Source of the DNA: Gyrodactylus bullatarudis
Taxonomy: Eukaryota > Platyhelminthes > Monogenea > Gyrodactylidea > Gyrodactylidae
NCBI GenBank assembly: GCA_012064415.1
Contig: SSNU01002992.1
Span: 1-16,981, forward strand
DNA: 16,981 nucleotides
Direction of reading: 5' to 3'
In this document: positions 16,475 through 16,981 of the stretch, piece by piece
Position numbering within the stretch: the first letter of the stretch is position 1
Layout: the number at the start of each line of letters is the position of its first letter
Notes under the pieces: generated by a model
The model's input: only the letters and a program-made list of their open reading frames with translations
Database searches by the model: none
Told to the model about the DNA's origin: nothing
Program-made: the position numbers and the translations under genes

Positions 16475-16684
16475 TTATTCTGGCTGGTAATCGCTAGATT
16501 TGAAATATGCCATAACTTTCTTAAATTTGATTTTTTTCTCTGCTATCATGTGTTGAATTAAGTCATCTTTAACTTTGGCTACGCTATTAGTCATTTAGTA
16601 AGAAAGTCGATGTCTGAGAATATGAAGAGATTGAGCTCTATTTCGGGCATACTCTTCAGTCTTTACATGCCAAATATAAATACA
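16475..16684 (-). other. Possible end of LINE ORF1, with in-frame stop
   Basis: A minus-strand frame is open from 16684: WHVKTEEYARNRAQSLHILR..., a TAA at 16597-16595 immediately followed in the same frame by ATG, then MTNSVAKVKDDLIQHMIAEK... to a TAA at 16477-16475. The ORF2 frame begins within a few bases of this end. Basic, helical content just before ORF2 is what a LINE ORF1 tail looks like, but no diagnostic motif is visible. It could also be an unrelated short ORF. Confidence 0.3.
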
Positions 16685-16981
16685 TCAATATTACAAAAGG
16701 GTTAATTTCAAAAATCTCCCCAAAGAAGAAAATTTTCCTCTTTGTCTCGCAATTCAAGAGGATTTATTCGAACATCTGACTGATGATTCCAATTCTTCTG
16801 AGGATGAATTTGATGAAATTCTAAGTGATATTTCGGATGAAAACAGTTTTGCTAATAACGAAATACAACCTGATGATGCTGATTTGACTATTTTGTCTTC
16901 GAAATGCGGGTCTATTCAATACACTGCTCGTAAACCTGCCCAAACTCAGACGCCTGCTCAAAATATTTTGGATTTTTTACC
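16680..16981 (+). CDS. piggyBac-type transposase N-terminus (partial, runs off window)
   Basis: A frame opens at 16680 and stays open to the window end, about 100 codons. It has a strongly acidic stretch (LTDDSNSSEDEFDEILSDIS), then SSKCGSIQYTARKP and PAQNILDFLP. An acidic lead followed by a short G-x-I-x-Y/W...P...A-x-N-I block and then Pro is the usual start of piggyBac / PGBD transposases (DDE_Tnp_1_7 family). The catalytic domain would lie beyond the window. There is no in-frame ATG: an ATG at 16667 is in another frame and would connect by a one-base change in the AAAAGGG run near 16695-16701. The copy may therefore be damaged or have a short upstream exon. No TTAA-flanked inverted end is evident. 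Confidence 0.45.
   Translation, partial: MHQYYKRVNFKNLPKEENFPLCLAIQEDLFEHLTDDSNSSEDEFDEILSDISDENSFANNEIQPDDADLTILSSKCGSIQYTARKPAQTQTPAQNILDFL

Larger units (their letters stand above)
14029..16475 (-). mobile_element. Non-LTR retrotransposon (LINE, jockey/CR1-like ORF2), damaged
   Basis: Read on the minus strand, an AP-type endonuclease is followed by a reverse transcriptase and a typical LINE C-terminal tail. Together they cover about 800 codons, near the length of a jockey/CR1 ORF2. The copy is interrupted by a frame change in an A6 run at 16344-16349, a frame break near 15300-15312, a TAA at 14862-14864 and a frame break near 14680-14705. With so few lesions it is fairly recent. I see no target duplication, and the 5' end merges with the frame at 16475-16684. 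Which LINE clade it belongs to cannot be settled by eye. Confidence 0.85.

Noticed and set aside
1..16981. CRISPR arrays, operons, ribosome binding sites or rRNA genes
   Set aside because: None seen. The window is eukaryotic and has no regularly spaced short repeats.

Overview
This window is animal nuclear DNA, not prokaryotic. It is strongly AT-rich and gene-poor. It carries conserved metazoan genes (a SECIS-binding protein 2 relative and a PAF acetylhydrolase 1b catalytic subunit), GT-AG spliceosomal introns, AATAAA signals and several classes of eukaryotic transposon. Introns of only 26, 29 and 35 nt are forced by protein homology. Introns this short are known in a few animals with extreme intron reduction, such as dicyemid mesozoans and to a lesser extent orthonectids. 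I offer that placement only as a low-confidence inference.

Layout, left to right. 251-2125 is a near-intact Merlin (IS1016/ISXO2-like) DNA transposon with 212-bp inverted ends and a transposase split by one 29-nt intron. It lies just upstream of the last exon of a single-pass membrane protein (2290-2546, + strand), so it may sit in that gene's intron. 3331-4113 (minus) encodes a compact single-exon SBP2-like selenoprotein factor. It is head-to-head, 133 bp apart, with a four-exon PAFAH1B2/3-like gene (4247-6511, plus). The catalytic Ser/Asp/His triad of that protein is present, but both oxyanion-hole positions are substituted. Its 1.5-kb third intron holds an antisense Cys-containing reading frame.

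6900-8330 is a cluster of structural repeats: a 555-bp element with 173-bp arms (172/173 matching), a tRNA-like sequence with A- and B-box-like blocks, and a 507-bp near-perfect palindrome with a 17-nt loop. 8480-10200 holds a decayed retroelement integrase fragment and unassigned open stretches. 10200-11160 shows nothing recognisable.

11310-13166 (minus) is the most unusual protein gene. It is a secreted protein built from five tandem units of about 105-140 residues, each with up to ten cysteines, a G-[IV]-x-[LI]-D-G-S-G core and a W-x-C...P-x-C end. I do not recognise the domain. One in-frame TAA lies at the start of unit 2.

14029 to about 16480 (minus) is a non-LTR retrotransposon with AP-endonuclease and reverse transcriptase, carrying one nonsense codon and three frame breaks. 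Possible ORF1 remains lie upstream. Almost back-to-back with it, at 16680, begins the acidic N-terminus of a likely piggyBac-type transposase running off the right edge.

The genes do not form one pathway. The coherent host unit is the divergent SBP2/PAFAH pair. Most of the rest is mobile DNA, plus one lineage-specific secreted repeat protein.
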